Positions 27,629-36,140 of a stretch of 64,000 nt of DNA are shown here, one piece after another. Every line of letters starts with the position of its first letter. The first letter of the stretch is position 1. The notes under the pieces were generated by a model that worked only from the letters and a program-made list of their open reading frames with translations, did not search any database and was not told the origin of the DNA. The DNA comes from Candidatus Competibacteraceae bacterium. GTDB lineage: Bacteria; Pseudomonadota; Gammaproteobacteria; Competibacterales; Competibacteraceae. A program made the position numbers and the translations under genes. The DNA is taken from positions 1-64,000 of the forward strand of contig JADJQQ010000029.1 in assembly GCA_016712625.1 (NCBI GenBank). The letters are read 5' to 3'.

Positions 27629-28474
27629 ATGCACAAAAACCGCTGGCTATCGCTCTTACTTTGCCTGAACGGTGCGCTACTGTTGGTTGGTTGCGCCACC
27701 TCGCCAACCACGGTGGACAGTTACAAACGTTCCGGGTTTCTCGACGAAACCACTTACGGAAAGCTCCAACCCGATCCTGATGGCACAGGCGCGCTGAGCT
27801 ACCGCAATGCCGATCTCACCTTGAAAAAATATAACAAAGTCCTGTTAGAGCCGATTCAAGTACTGGAGCAGGCGAGATTCGTCCAGCACGACAGCGCGGC
27901 GGGCCATCAAGACGACACCAACCGTCAGGACACTACGGGCCGGCAGGCTATCGATCCCGCACAACTCAAGAGCTTGACTGATTATTTTCAGCAAGCGCTG
28001 GTTAAAGCGCTGGAACCGGCGTATCCCATCGTGAACCAGCCGGGACCAGAGGTCGTGCGGGTTCGAATTGCAATCACCGAACTCACGCCGACCAGTCCCG
28101 CCATGAGCGTAGTGACCTTGGTCATGCCGTTTGGGATCGTGGCGGACTTGGCGTCGGGCGGCGCCACCGGCGGCACTTTTTATCTGGGCGACACCGCTAT
28201 CGAGACCGAACTTCGCGATAGTCAGAGCAATGCGCTGGTGATGGTCTACGCCGAGAAACGGCGCGGTAAAAAATACGACCTGGAGAGCGGTCAGGACGGG
28301 GAGTCAACGATGAGCAAAACGGTGGATTCTTATGCCCGGGCTTACACGACGTGGGGTTACGCGGAGCAGGCTTTCGACTACTGGGCGCGAAAACTGCGCC
28401 GACAACTCGATCAAGCGCACGGTGTCGCAACACCAGCGCCAGCCACCGCACCAGCCTCAACCCCAGCGCCTTGA
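27629..28474 (+). CDS. DUF3313-like outer membrane lipoprotein
   Basis: A 281-residue lipoprotein with signal MHKNRWLSLLLCLNGALLLVGCATS, lipobox LVGC. The mature part has SGFLDETTYGKLQPDPDGTGALSYRN and a long KALEPAYPIVNQPGPEVVRVRIAITEL stretch, followed by a Gly-rich ASGGATGGTFYLGDTAIETELRDSQSN segment; this is the pattern of DUF3313 proteins, whose role is unknown. It ends in a low-complexity Pro/Ala/Thr tail. ACAGGA lies upstream of the ATG. It may be cotranscribed with the exporter pair, 23 bases upstream. Confidence 0.75.
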   Translation: MHKNRWLSLLLCLNGALLLVGCATSPTTVDSYKRSGFLDETTYGKLQPDPDGTGALSYRNADLTLKKYNKVLLEPIQVLEQARFVQHDSAAGHQDDTNRQDTTGRQAIDPAQLKSLTDYFQQALVKALEPAYPIVNQPGPEVVRVRIAITELTPTSPAMSVVTLVMPFGIVADLASGGATGGTFYLGDTAIETELRDSQSNALVMVYAEKRRGKKYDLESGQDGESTMSKTVDSYARAYTTWGYAEQAFDYWARKLRRQLDQAHGVATPAPATAPASTPAP

Positions 28475-28521
28475 TCAATCCCAATCAAACAGGCTACTCA
28501 ATGGGATGGGCGCTTTCGCTT

Positions 28522-28929
28522 TCAGGCGTCGCCGTTAGGCTTGGTGAAGGCGCGAGCTAGGTGATCTGCTATTTGGAGGGAAGCGACCGAGGAAAAAGTC
28601 TGCATGAGCTTGCCAAATTCGGCAAGGAAAATGGGACGTACCCATTCCATTGCATTGCCCGCAACCTGTAATAAGGGGGAAGCGGCGCGGACTGGCTCAC
28701 CCTCAAAAAAGGCGTTTTTGTTATCGCGCGTCAGCTCACCCACGATAAAGCCGAGGCTGCCCGCCAGCAATAACGCAGCGGGAGAAGTAGCGCGTTGACG
28801 AATGTGTTGGGCCAAAAACACCCGGCGCTTAGCGATCCATTGCCGCCGCTCCACAATACGGCGCTCGGCGTCGGCGATTTGCTCCGCCAAAGAGCGTGGT
28901 TCATGAGGCTCCCTCGATTCTATTGCCAT
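28522..28929 (-). CDS. YqjK-position hypothetical membrane-associated protein
   Basis: About 135 residues from the ATG at 28929, which has GGAGG upstream and overlaps the preceding stop by one base (TGATG). The N-terminal third is a charged amphipathic helix (AEQIADAERRIVERRQWIAKRR), followed by a weak membrane segment (SPAALLLAGSLGFIVGEL) and a C-terminal helical part. By order it occupies the place of YqjK in the YqjD-YqjE-YqjK arrangement of enterobacteria, but sequence similarity is not obvious. Function unknown. Confidence 0.6.
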   Translation of the reverse strand: MAIESREPHEPRSLAEQIADAERRIVERRQWIAKRRVFLAQHIRQRATSPAALLLAGSLGFIVGELTRDNKNAFFEGEPVRAASPLLQVAGNAMEWVRPIFLAEFGKLMQTFSSVASLQIADHLARAFTKPNGDA

Positions 28930-29354
28930 CAATAATCCTCCGGGTCTTTCGGGTCCGCCAGCAGGGTTTTAAGGCTGCGCGCGGTGGCGGCGAATTTCAG
29001 GTGGCCAAGCTGGCGATAGATCAGGAAGAGGAGGATTAAGGCGATGATCAGGTTGCCGCCAGCCGCCAACCCCAGCGCCGTACTGCCCGTTAGCAGATTC
29101 CGCTCCACCACGAACAGGACAACGGCTCCCATCAAGCCTAGCCAAGCGCTCAGCAGTAAAATTGCCGCGATCACGCCCAGGGCAACCATCGTGGCGAGGC
29201 TAGACCCAGCCTGTTTGGCTTCCAGCGTCGCGAGCTTGACATGATCCAACGCGATCCCGCGAAACTGATCGACCAATGAGCGCACCTCTCCCAACATTCC
29301 AGAGTAAATTTCCGAAGAGGTGGAAGAAGCGCGCGATTCCATAGATTCACTCAC
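28929..29354 (-). CDS. YqjE-family (phage holin superfamily 3_6) inner membrane protein
   Basis: A 141-residue protein. A soluble amphipathic N-terminus (SGMLGEVRSLVDQFRGIALDHVKLATLEAKQAGSS) leads to two membrane hairpin segments (about 54-80 and 88-112), the standard layout of the YqjE/DUF1469 family. The start is a GTG at 29354 or an ATG four codons later. Such proteins accompany YqjD-type ribosome-binding membrane proteins in stationary phase. The downstream gene is translationally coupled and the upstream gene is YqjD-like, so the trio is one operon. Confidence 0.75.
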   Translation of the reverse strand: MSESMESRASSTSSEIYSGMLGEVRSLVDQFRGIALDHVKLATLEAKQAGSSLATMVALGVIAAILLLSAWLGLMGAVVLFVVERNLLTGSTALGLAAGGNLIIALILLFLIYRQLGHLKFAATARSLKTLLADPKDPEDY

Positions 29355-29380
29355 GGCAGTAGACGAATCCAGAGTTGAGG

Positions 29381-29737
29381 TTAATTGCGAGTTCTCAATA
29401 ACCGGCTCAGCACAAAACCCCCAACCGCGGCGATGGCCAAGGCTTTGACCGGATTCTGATGAACATAAAGCCGTACCGTTTCGGTCAGATCTTCTTGAGC
29501 GTTTGTAAGCTCCTTCTTTGTCTCGCTGACTTTTTCCGCGACCTGGGCCGCCACATCGGACGCTTTGTCCGCCGCTCTGGAAGCTACATCGGACGCTTTT
29601 TCGGCGGCTTGATTAGCCATATCGACGGCTTTACCAGCCACTTGCGCGGCGACATCCGACGCTTTTTCAACCGCCTCATGGGCGCTGGATGCGACGCGAT
29701 CAACAGCTTGATTTACATCAAATTTAGAGACTTCCAT
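29381..29737 (-). CDS. DUF883 (YqjD/ElaB-like) membrane-anchored protein
   Basis: A 118-residue protein composed of a long Ala/Lys/Glu helix with repeating AxxKASDVAxxAAxKA units (about 15-75), then TETVRLYVHQNPVKALAIAAVGGFVLSRLL, the glycine-containing C-terminal membrane segment of DUF883. In Escherichia coli the relatives YqjD and ElaB tether ribosomes to the inner membrane in stationary phase. The repeat region also resembles LEA-type desiccation proteins. GGGAGAG precedes the ATG. Confidence 0.8.
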   Translation of the reverse strand: MEVSKFDVNQAVDRVASSAHEAVEKASDVAAQVAGKAVDMANQAAEKASDVASRAADKASDVAAQVAEKVSETKKELTNAQEDLTETVRLYVHQNPVKALAIAAVGGFVLSRLLRTRN

Positions 29738-29859
29738 TACACTCTCCCGCTAAGCAAAGTTTGGAGTTAAAACAGTGAAAAACGCAAGCACAAAGTAAGG
29801 GGTTGGAGTCGATCATTTTTACTGCGATCCAACCCATTCTTATCTAAGAAGAAACACCT

Positions 29860-30444
29860 TCAATCATGCGTGGTGGCATTCTTGAGCCAGGTCTCTTGGT
29901 CGGTCGTGGTCAGGGAGTCAATAATTTTTCGCTCGGCCGCCAGCCAAAAGTCGAGCGTCGAACCACAATGGCGTCCAGCGGCATCCCAAAGCTGATGGGC
30001 CGAATGGCGAATCTGCTCCAGATAAGCCGCCGGCGAAAAGGCTTCAAACGTCTCGGCCAGCAGAGCGGACTTACCCAGATTAGCCTCAGCCGTCCGGGCC
30101 ACCGATTCCGTCAACCGCCGCAGATGCTTTTCGGCGGCTAACCAGTAATCCAGCGCCCGTTGGTGCCGTTCGGTGCTGGCGGCCCACATACTGTAAGCCA
30201 GTTCGCGAACCCGATACAGATACAGAGCGCGTAGCGCCGATGGCCAGGCGGTCGCATTCGCGGCCGCCACAGTGCCAGCGACGTTTGCCCGACGGGCCGA
30301 ATCCGCCGTCAGTTCTACGACCATCTGTTCGGCCATCACCCAAAAATCAAGCGCCGTCTGACTTAAATCGCTGCCGGCGGCGCGCCAGATATGATGAGCC
30401 AGATTGCGAATCTCTGGTTCCAGATCGTTTTCGGTCGAGTGCAT
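29860..30444 (-). CDS. triple DUF2934-like repeat protein
   Basis: A 194-residue protein built from three copies of a helical unit: IRNLAHHIWRAAG-TALDFWVMAEQ (about 12-45), VRELAYSMWAASTERHQRALDYWLAAEKH (about 78-108) and IRHSAHQLWDAAGRHCGSTLDFWLAAERK (about 142-175). Each matches the IRxxAYxxWxxxGxxxxxxxFWLxAE signature of DUF2934, normally found once in a small protein. No signal peptide. GGAGG is eight bases before the ATG. Role unknown; it sits with stress-related genes. Confidence 0.7.
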   Translation of the reverse strand: MHSTENDLEPEIRNLAHHIWRAAGSDLSQTALDFWVMAEQMVVELTADSARRANVAGTVAAANATAWPSALRALYLYRVRELAYSMWAASTERHQRALDYWLAAEKHLRRLTESVARTAEANLGKSALLAETFEAFSPAAYLEQIRHSAHQLWDAAGRHCGSTLDFWLAAERKIIDSLTTTDQETWLKNATTHD

Positions 30445-30470
30445 GGCTCTGCCTCCACGGCTCCATCAAC

Positions 30471-30701
30471 TTAAATCGAAGCGTTGGACTTTATGGCAGA
30501 AGCCGCGCTTTCTTTTATAGGCGACTTTGTTTCCCTCACCTCGGTCATGGCCGAAAAATCGAAACGGCCGAGCTGTTTAGCATCAGGCATTACAGAAGAC
30601 GTTAAAGTCTGTTGGGGCTCGGGAATCAAGTAGGACGATAGAGCCAGCGCCGCGGCAAACCCTAAAAATACGAGCTGTTTACGATGGATTTGAAGGTTCA
30701 T
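30471..30701 (-). CDS. small exported or membrane-anchored hypothetical protein (76 aa)
   Basis: It begins MNLQIHRKQLVFLGFAAALALSSYLI, a signal peptide or anchor, followed by about 50 polar residues with no recognised motif. A GGAGG site lies eight bases before the ATG. It is the first gene of the leftward stress-related group (30701 to 28522). Confidence 0.55.
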   Translation of the reverse strand: MNLQIHRKQLVFLGFAAALALSSYLIPEPQQTLTSSVMPDAKQLGRFDFSAMTEVRETKSPIKESAASAIKSNASI

Positions 30702-30858
30702 CGGTATGGCCTCCGGATTGATCTAAGACCTGCCACTGCTTTGCCAGTACTGTAGAAAACCCTTGCTCGCTCTCCCAGTGCCATTCGTCACGTGGACAAA
30801 ATGAAAATAGTCACGAGTTTTTGATCTTTTTAAACAAAGCAAGCCGGTCGGCTTCTAT

Positions 30859-32685
30859 TCATGCCTCGAATTGCAACACGATGCGCGTACCGGCCCCAGG
30901 CTGGCTGTTTAGATCGAGCCGCGCCTCGATCAGTCCGGCCTGCTCGCGCATGCCGCGTAGGCCATAGTGATTGGGATAAGGTTGGGTTGGATCGAAACCG
31001 ATACCATCGTCGGCGATCTCAATCCGGACTTGCGCGGGATAGTCAGGGTTCCAATACCCCATTGCGGTAGGGAGCGATTCGATCCATTGCAAGATGATTT
31101 GCACGGTCTTGGCCTCCGCGTGTCGCTCGATGTTATTTAACGCTTCCTCGACAATGCGGAACACGGTTTCGGCCCGTTCGTCCGCCAGGCCGGCGGCTTG
31201 CGTGTCGGCGTGGAAGGCGACGTTGACGCCAGAACGCTCCTGGAAGCGGTTCAGCAATTGCTGCAAGGCCGATCCGAGGCCCTCATCGCGCACGCTGTTG
31301 TGGCGCATTTGGGTAATGGCGGCCCGCGCGTCGGCCAAGCCAGTGGTGGCCACGGCCTCAGCTTGCCCCAATTCGGCATCCAGTTCGGCGGGATCGAGGC
31401 GATGGTACAGCTTGCGAATTACCCGAATCTGAGTCAGCAGCGCCATCAGCGAATGCGCCAGCGTATCGTGCAGCTCGCGCGCCAGCCGCAACCGCTCGCG
31501 GGTGATCGCCGCATGGCGCGCTTCCTCGGCCAATCGTTCGATGCGAACGGTTCGTTCGGCCACACGGGCGTCCAATTCCGCGTTTAAAGTCGCCAGCGCT
31601 TGTTTATCATGCTGGAGATGGCTGACTAAATCATTCAGCGTCGCGCCGATGCGACCAATTTCATCCTTGCCGGCTGGAATGGTCAAATTATCCTGTCCTC
31701 CTTGGCGAACCGCTTGCGCCTGGGTGTCCAGCACCGCCAGACGGAGCGTAAGTTTGTGGGTAACGAACACCACAACCAAGGCGGAGATCAAACCAGCCGA
31801 TAGTACTACCCAAAACACCGTGCGGTGGGCCAGGCGGGCGCGGGCCAGCGCGACATCGGCAGCCTGCCGCACGACCACGACCCAACCAAAACCTTTCTGC
31901 TGTTCGGGAGGAACGGCATTGTGGCAAACCACGTAGCGGCCGCCCTCGCTGAGATCGTTGTCCGCTGTTACGGTGTGGCCAAGCCATTTTGGTGGGCCTA
32001 ACACCACCATCCTGTCTCTCGTGGCCAGCAATAGATCAAGCGGTCGGCTCGTCTCCAGCTGGCTGAGTAAAGCCCTCTCTTGGCGTTCGATCCACTCCCA
32101 CGACAAGCGTGCCCCCAGTACCCCGAACCACTCGCCTGAGGGTCGCGCCAGCGGGACGGCGGCTACAAAGCCTGGCATCCAATCGGTTGGGTGGGTATCG
32201 GCTAAATGCTCATCGAGCAAGGGGACATCACGGGCGCTGCCAAGGAATTGGCCTTCACGGCCTTTCTGAAACCAAGACCGCGCGGCGACATTCTGGTCTT
32301 GGATGCTTTGGCCGGCGGTGGTTAAGATCTGGCCGCGCTCATCCGCCACGCCGAGCCAGACAAATTCAGGAAATTGCACCCGCAGAGTTTCCAGATTCTG
32401 GTGCCAGCGCGGGATCTGGACGCCATGCGCTTGATCGGCGGCAATCTGGGCGGCGGTCGCCTGTAGCAGTAACAGTCGATTTTCCAGACTGGTATCCAGG
32501 GCTTGACGGATTTGGGTGGCGAACTGAGACAACAAGCGTTCGGCATCAGCCCGCGCCCGCTCGGCGGCTTCCTTGGCGGCCAGATTCGCTCCCACCAGCG
32601 CCGCAACCGAAATAATGAGGAATACCGCCCACCCAAGCGCGGCGCTCAGGTAGCGTTGCGGGTTAAGATACTGGATGAGACTCAT
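30859..32685 (-). CDS. NarX-type sensor histidine kinase (Cache-HAMP-HisKA_3)
   Basis: A 608-residue kinase. A membrane segment (about 13-33), a periplasmic Cache-like domain (about 40-285, with WLGVADERGQILTTAGQSI), a second membrane segment (about 290-310), HAMP (about 312-365), a coiled coil, and the HisKA_3 H-box RERLRLARELHDTLAHSLMALLTQIRVI, where the His of ELHD is phosphorylated. The C-terminal HATPase has IVEEALNNIERHAEAK and IADDGIGFDP with a YGLRGMREQ G2-type motif. The partner regulator is the NarL-type protein encoded divergently at 33081, with one small gene between. Confidence 0.9.
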   Translation of the reverse strand: MSLIQYLNPQRYLSAALGWAVFLIISVAALVGANLAAKEAAERARADAERLLSQFATQIRQALDTSLENRLLLLQATAAQIAADQAHGVQIPRWHQNLETLRVQFPEFVWLGVADERGQILTTAGQSIQDQNVAARSWFQKGREGQFLGSARDVPLLDEHLADTHPTDWMPGFVAAVPLARPSGEWFGVLGARLSWEWIERQERALLSQLETSRPLDLLLATRDRMVVLGPPKWLGHTVTADNDLSEGGRYVVCHNAVPPEQQKGFGWVVVVRQAADVALARARLAHRTVFWVVLSAGLISALVVVFVTHKLTLRLAVLDTQAQAVRQGGQDNLTIPAGKDEIGRIGATLNDLVSHLQHDKQALATLNAELDARVAERTVRIERLAEEARHAAITRERLRLARELHDTLAHSLMALLTQIRVIRKLYHRLDPAELDAELGQAEAVATTGLADARAAITQMRHNSVRDEGLGSALQQLLNRFQERSGVNVAFHADTQAAGLADERAETVFRIVEEALNNIERHAEAKTVQIILQWIESLPTAMGYWNPDYPAQVRIEIADDGIGFDPTQPYPNHYGLRGMREQAGLIEARLDLNSQPGAGTRIVLQFEA

Positions 32686-32726
32686 GAATTAATCCTGCAC
32701 TGACCCGTTGCGCCGAATGTCAATAG

Positions 32727-32778
32727 AGTGACCTTGGTCATGTAAAATCGTCACCATCAAGTGTCGTTCGCCACTGTG
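32727..32778. promoter_or_regulatory. duplicated palindromic upstream element, copy A
   Basis: It contains the perfect palindrome TGACCTTGGTCA (32729-32740) followed by AAATCGTCACCATCA and ending CACTGTG. A closely similar block occurs at 34067-34121. It sits in the divergent control region of the sensor kinase and the regulator genes, so it is a candidate operator for the NarL-type regulator. Confidence 0.5.
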
Positions 32779-32887
32779 ATCGCGGAATGAATATCTGCAC
32801 AATAAACTACCGCATTCATTAAATTCTCTAGTAGTTGGGTTGAGCTTTTATTCAAGCCAACATTCTAAACGGGACGCAGGCGCGCAC

Positions 32888-33103
32888 ATGATAGACGAAC
32901 TAACCCAGGAGGTGGCTCGCGCAACCAAGCTGCCACCAGCGCAGGCAACGCTAGCGGTTAAAGCGGTGTTACGTTTTTTAACCGCGCGTTTGCCCTCCCG
33001 TTTAGTAGGAGAAATGCATGCATGCTTAAAAAAATCCGCCTCATTTCAGCCAACAAGCGTTTCCTCGCCATCGAAGCAAGATGATGACCAAGAACGCCAG
33101 TGA
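32888..33103 (+). CDS. small DUF2267-like protein
   Basis: About 71 residues from MIDELTQEVARATKLPPAQ. The first 45 residues resemble a DUF2267 unit (LTQEVARATKLPPAQATLAVKAVLRFLTARLPSRLVGEM), a helical domain found in stress-associated proteins; the rest is a polar tail. The stop overlaps the regulator start by 23 bases, so expression is likely coupled. DUF2267 assignment is by pattern and tentative. Confidence 0.5.
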   Translation: MIDELTQEVARATKLPPAQATLAVKAVLRFLTARLPSRLVGEMHACLKKSASFQPTSVSSPSKQDDDQERQ

Positions 33104-33899
33104 CGGCGATGCGTTTGATAACGGTGCCTATCTTCTGCGGCTATTGATCGTCGACGACCAGCCGCTGATTCGGCGTGGGCTGGCGATGATGCTAGCAGCT
33201 GAAGCGGATATCGAGGTTGTGGGCCAAGCGGCGGATGGTCTGGAAGCCATCGAGCAAGCGCTGGCCACCCAACCCGATATTGTCGTGATGGACCTCCAGA
33301 TGCCGCGCGCCAGCGGTATTGTGGCCACTCGCGAAATCACCGCAAAGCTACCCGCAACCCGCGTGGTGGTGCTAACGACGTACGACCATGATGAGCTGGT
33401 CTTCGAGGCAATCTGCGCTGGTGCGCAAGCCTACTTGCTCAAAGATGCTTCCGAAGCGGATGTGCTAGAGACGCTGAGAGCGGTCCGACGCGGGGAGTCG
33501 CGCCTATCGCCGACCATTGCCCGCAAGGTGATGGATCAATTCCGCAGCTTTGCTGGCTCAACCGCGAGGGCCGACGCCCGACCGACCGACAACGCGACTG
33601 TTGGAACCCCTTCCAGTGCTACCCTCACTCCCCAGTTAGAAACGCGGCTAACGACACCCTCGATTAAATCCACGGAGTCGCCGCCAAGCGCCGGTCCATT
33701 GGCAACGGCCGATTCGCTGACCGACAAAGAAGAACGCATCCTCGACCTGTTGGCGGAAGGTAAAACCAACAAACAGATTGCGGCGGCGATTTTCTTGGCG
33801 GAAGGTACCATTAAAAATTACGTCAGCCGGATCATGGAAAAGCTGCACGCTCGCAGCCGTATCGAATTAGCGATGCACGCCGCCAAGCGGCGGCGTTGA
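33081..33899 (+). CDS. NarL/FixJ-type response regulator
   Basis: A 272-residue regulator. Receiver (about 18-135): LLIVDDQPLIRRGLAMML, acceptor Asp in DIVVMDLQMPRASG, Thr in VVVLTTYDHDE, Lys in AYLLKDASEADV. A long Thr/Ser/Pro-rich linker (about 155-205) is unusual for the family. The LuxR-type HTH follows (DSLTDKEERILDLLAEGKTNKQIAAAIFLAEGTIKNYVSRIMEKLHARSRIELA). The cognate kinase is divergent at 30859. The two copies of the palindromic element near 32.73 and 34.07 kb are plausible binding sites, linking the regulator to the glycine-zipper/GlsB/dodecin genes downstream. Confidence 0.9.
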   Translation: MMTKNASDGDAFDNGAYLLRLLIVDDQPLIRRGLAMMLAAEADIEVVGQAADGLEAIEQALATQPDIVVMDLQMPRASGIVATREITAKLPATRVVVLTTYDHDELVFEAICAGAQAYLLKDASEADVLETLRAVRRGESRLSPTIARKVMDQFRSFAGSTARADARPTDNATVGTPSSATLTPQLETRLTTPSIKSTESPPSAGPLATADSLTDKEERILDLLAEGKTNKQIAAAIFLAEGTIKNYVSRIMEKLHARSRIELAMHAAKRRR

Positions 33900-34066
33900 T
33901 TCTTGCCGGACTTTGTAGGCCGGACCCTTCTTAAGATCTCATCCAGCGGTTTGCGCCCCATCCATTCAGCTTCTCAACAGTGGGCTTCTTTAGGGCTGCG
34001 GAAGACGCTCATTACGACGTGATTGAGACTCGCGTTGCTACCTTCGGCATCGCCGAAAGCCAGTAA

Positions 34067-34121
34067 AGTGACCTTCGTCATCGGCTTAAATCGTGACCAT
34101 CAGATGCCATTTGACACTGTG
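34067..34121. promoter_or_regulatory. duplicated palindromic upstream element, copy B
   Basis: TGACCTTCGTCA (34069-34080), AAATCGTGACCATCA and a terminal CACTGTG repeat the element at 32727 with a three-base length difference. It lies about 140 bases before the glycine-zipper gene in a 359-bp gap that otherwise shows nothing. Confidence 0.5.
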
Positions 34122-34258
34122 CGCACCCAGCCAAGCTCTCTACCATTTGCCCCATCAGCGTCGTTGAGGTCTTGCCAGAACTCCGACCAAGCGGCGTGGG
34201 AAAGAAGGCTTAACTTTAATTTTCACGCATCTAACCGCATCACAATTTAGGAGATTCC

Positions 34259-35371
34259 ATGAACGACAACAATCCTCGTAACGAAGATCCGATCAGCGGC
34301 GAGCCGGGCGCTCATCCGGTGGGAACTGGCGTCGGCGCGGCCGGCGGCGCGGTGGCGGGAGCCACGGTCGGCTCGGTTGTCGGCCCGGTCGGTACTCTAG
34401 TTGGCGCGGTGGTCGGCGCGGTGGTCGGTGGATTGGCGGGTAAAGAAGCCGCCGAGTCGGTGAATCCGACCATCGGAGCCGATGAAGACGGTTACTGGCG
34501 CGGTGCGTATGCCACTCGCCCTGGCTATCAAGCTGGCTACAGCTATGACGACGACTATGCCCCCGCCTATCGTCTCGGCTACGAAGGACGCGGCCGCTAT
34601 CAAGGCGTCTATGAAGACAATGAAGGCGACCTCGCCGCCGAATGGGAACGGATCAAAGGCAAATCTCGCTTGACGTGGGAACAAGCCAAATTCGCCGTGC
34701 GCGACGCGTGGAATCGCTTCGAAGGCAATGTGGAAGATGCCGTCGGCGATCATCCGGTAGCCACTGGCGTGGGTGCAACGGGTGGCGCGTTGGCCGGCGC
34801 GGCGATTGGCTCCGTGGCCGGCCCAATCGGGACAGCGGTGGGCGCGGCGGTGGGCGCGGCGACTGGCGGCATGGCCGGCAAGGGCGCGGGCGAAGCCGTC
34901 AACCCGAAACCGAGCGACGATCATGCCGATCATAACCTAGCCACGGGCGTCGGCGCGGGTACTGGGGCAGCGACTGGCGCGGTGGTGGGCGCGATTGGCG
35001 GCCCGGTTGGGATGGCGGTGGGCGCGGCGGTGGGCGCGGCGGTGGGCGGCACGGTCGGTCATGGAGCTGCCGAAGTCGTTAATCCGGCAGCCGAAGACGA
35101 ATACTGGCGTGGCGCTTACGCCAACCATCCAGACTATGTTCGCGGCTACAGCTACGACGACGACTATGCCCCCGCCTATCGCTTGGGCTATGACGCACGG
35201 AGTCGGTTGAAAGGCGCTTTCGACGCCAGTGAGCGCGACCTCGCGATTGAGTGGGAACGCATCAAGGGCAAGTCTCGTCTGACCTGGGAACAGGCTAAGG
35301 TAGCGGCCCGTGACGCTTGGCACCACATTGAACGCGCGCTGCCCGGCGATGCTGATGGCGATGGTCGTTAA
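34259..35371 (+). CDS. glycine-zipper protein with A-B-A-A-B repeat architecture
   Basis: A 370-residue protein made of two unit types. Unit A (about 15-65, 160-215 and 222-275) is a glycine-zipper hairpin of the form HPVGTGVGAAGGAVAGATVG, capable of membrane insertion. Unit B (about 75-155 and 280-360) contains YWRGAYxxxPxYxxGYSYDDDY, APAYRLGY, and WERIKGKSRLTWEQAKxAxRDAW. The B units are nearly identical over about 75 residues, so an internal duplication is recent. No signal peptide is seen. AGGAG precedes the ATG. Relatives occur widely in proteobacterial stress clusters without known function. Confidence 0.7.
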   Translation: MNDNNPRNEDPISGEPGAHPVGTGVGAAGGAVAGATVGSVVGPVGTLVGAVVGAVVGGLAGKEAAESVNPTIGADEDGYWRGAYATRPGYQAGYSYDDDYAPAYRLGYEGRGRYQGVYEDNEGDLAAEWERIKGKSRLTWEQAKFAVRDAWNRFEGNVEDAVGDHPVATGVGATGGALAGAAIGSVAGPIGTAVGAAVGAATGGMAGKGAGEAVNPKPSDDHADHNLATGVGAGTGAATGAVVGAIGGPVGMAVGAAVGAAVGGTVGHGAAEVVNPAAEDEYWRGAYANHPDYVRGYSYDDDYAPAYRLGYDARSRLKGAFDASERDLAIEWERIKGKSRLTWEQAKVAARDAWHHIERALPGDADGDGR

Positions 35372-35510
35372 ACCCTGACGCTGGATCTAGCAAGCTGCCA
35401 ATGGCTCATAAAAAAGCGTTGGCGACTTGCCAAGGTTCCAAAAACGGAAAAGAGCCTGCATTGGCCAGCTTTTCCCGAGTAACGTCTTATAAATCTTAGA
35501 GGATTTAATC

Positions 35511-35762
35511 ATGGATATTACCAGTTTAATCATTTTTCTTGTCATTGGCGCCATCGCGGGTTGGCTGGCCGGCCAGCTGATCAAAGGTGGCGGTTTCGGT
35601 TTGGTCGGCAACATCATCGTCGGTATTGTCGGAGCGATTATCGGGGGTTTCCTCTTCGGTATGCTCGGCATCAATACCTTCGGCCTGATTGGATCGATAG
35701 TCACAGCGACAATAGGCGCGGTCGTTTTATTATTCCTGATTGGCTTGGTCAAGAAGGCTTAA
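35511..35762 (+). CDS. GlsB/YeaQ/YmgE-family stress membrane protein
   Basis: An 83-residue transglycosylase-associated-type protein: MDITSLIIFLVIGAIAGWLAGQLIKGGGFGLVGNIIVGIVGAIIGGFLFGMLG, with three glycine-rich membrane helices and the family-typical GAIAGWLAG and GNIIVGIVGAIIGG motifs. The family is induced by general stress. TTAGAGGA precedes the ATG. It lies between the glycine-zipper and dodecin genes and is probably cotranscribed with the latter. Confidence 0.9.
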   Translation: MDITSLIIFLVIGAIAGWLAGQLIKGGGFGLVGNIIVGIVGAIIGGFLFGMLGINTFGLIGSIVTATIGAVVLLFLIGLVKKA

Positions 35763-35825
35763 TCTTAGCCTGAATCCTCGTGCTTTTTGCCATTATTCTT
35801 TAAATCTTATTCAAAGGACTTCAAT

Positions 35826-36050
35826 ATGGCGATTGCGAAGGTTATTGAAGTAATTGCAGCCAGTGACATCAGTTTTGATGATGCCATCAAGCAAGGAATC
35901 GAGCGAGCGTCTGATACGGTCAGCGACATCCAAGGCGCTTGGATCAAAGACCAAAGCATTGAATTGAAGGATGGCAAAATCAGTCAGTACAAGGTCATTA
36001 TGAGAATGACTTTCCTGGTTGATAAACCGGATGATGATAAGCGCAAGTAA
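35826..36050 (+). CDS. dodecin family protein
   Basis: A 74-residue protein, MAIAKVIEVIAASDISFDDAIKQGIERASDTVSDIQGAWI followed by a beta strand KYKVIMRMTFLVD. This matches the dodecin fold: one helix packed on a three-stranded sheet, forming flavin-storing dodecamers; the conserved Trp that stacks on flavin is present in QGAWIKD. The start at 35826 is supported by AAAGGAC. A strong terminator follows at 36112. Confidence 0.9.
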   Translation: MAIAKVIEVIAASDISFDDAIKQGIERASDTVSDIQGAWIKDQSIELKDGKISQYKVIMRMTFLVDKPDDDKRK

Positions 36051-36111
36051 ATTGTTACTGTGCCATCCCAAGACAATAGCTCTATCTTTGATTTTTACGG
36101 GCTATAACACC

Positions 36112-36140
36112 CCGGGGCTGCGTTAGCAGCCCCGGCTTTT
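36112..36140 (+). terminator. intrinsic terminator after dodecin
   Basis: A perfect 10-bp stem (CCGGGGCTGC/GCAGCCCCGG) with a GTTA loop is followed by CTTTT, 62 bases past the dodecin stop. The remaining gap to 36589 is AT-rich and shows no gene. Confidence 0.85.

Noticed and set aside
28929..29354. Holin of a prophage
   Set aside because: The protein belongs to the YqjE-type branch and sits in a YqjD-like stress operon, not in a lysis cassette.
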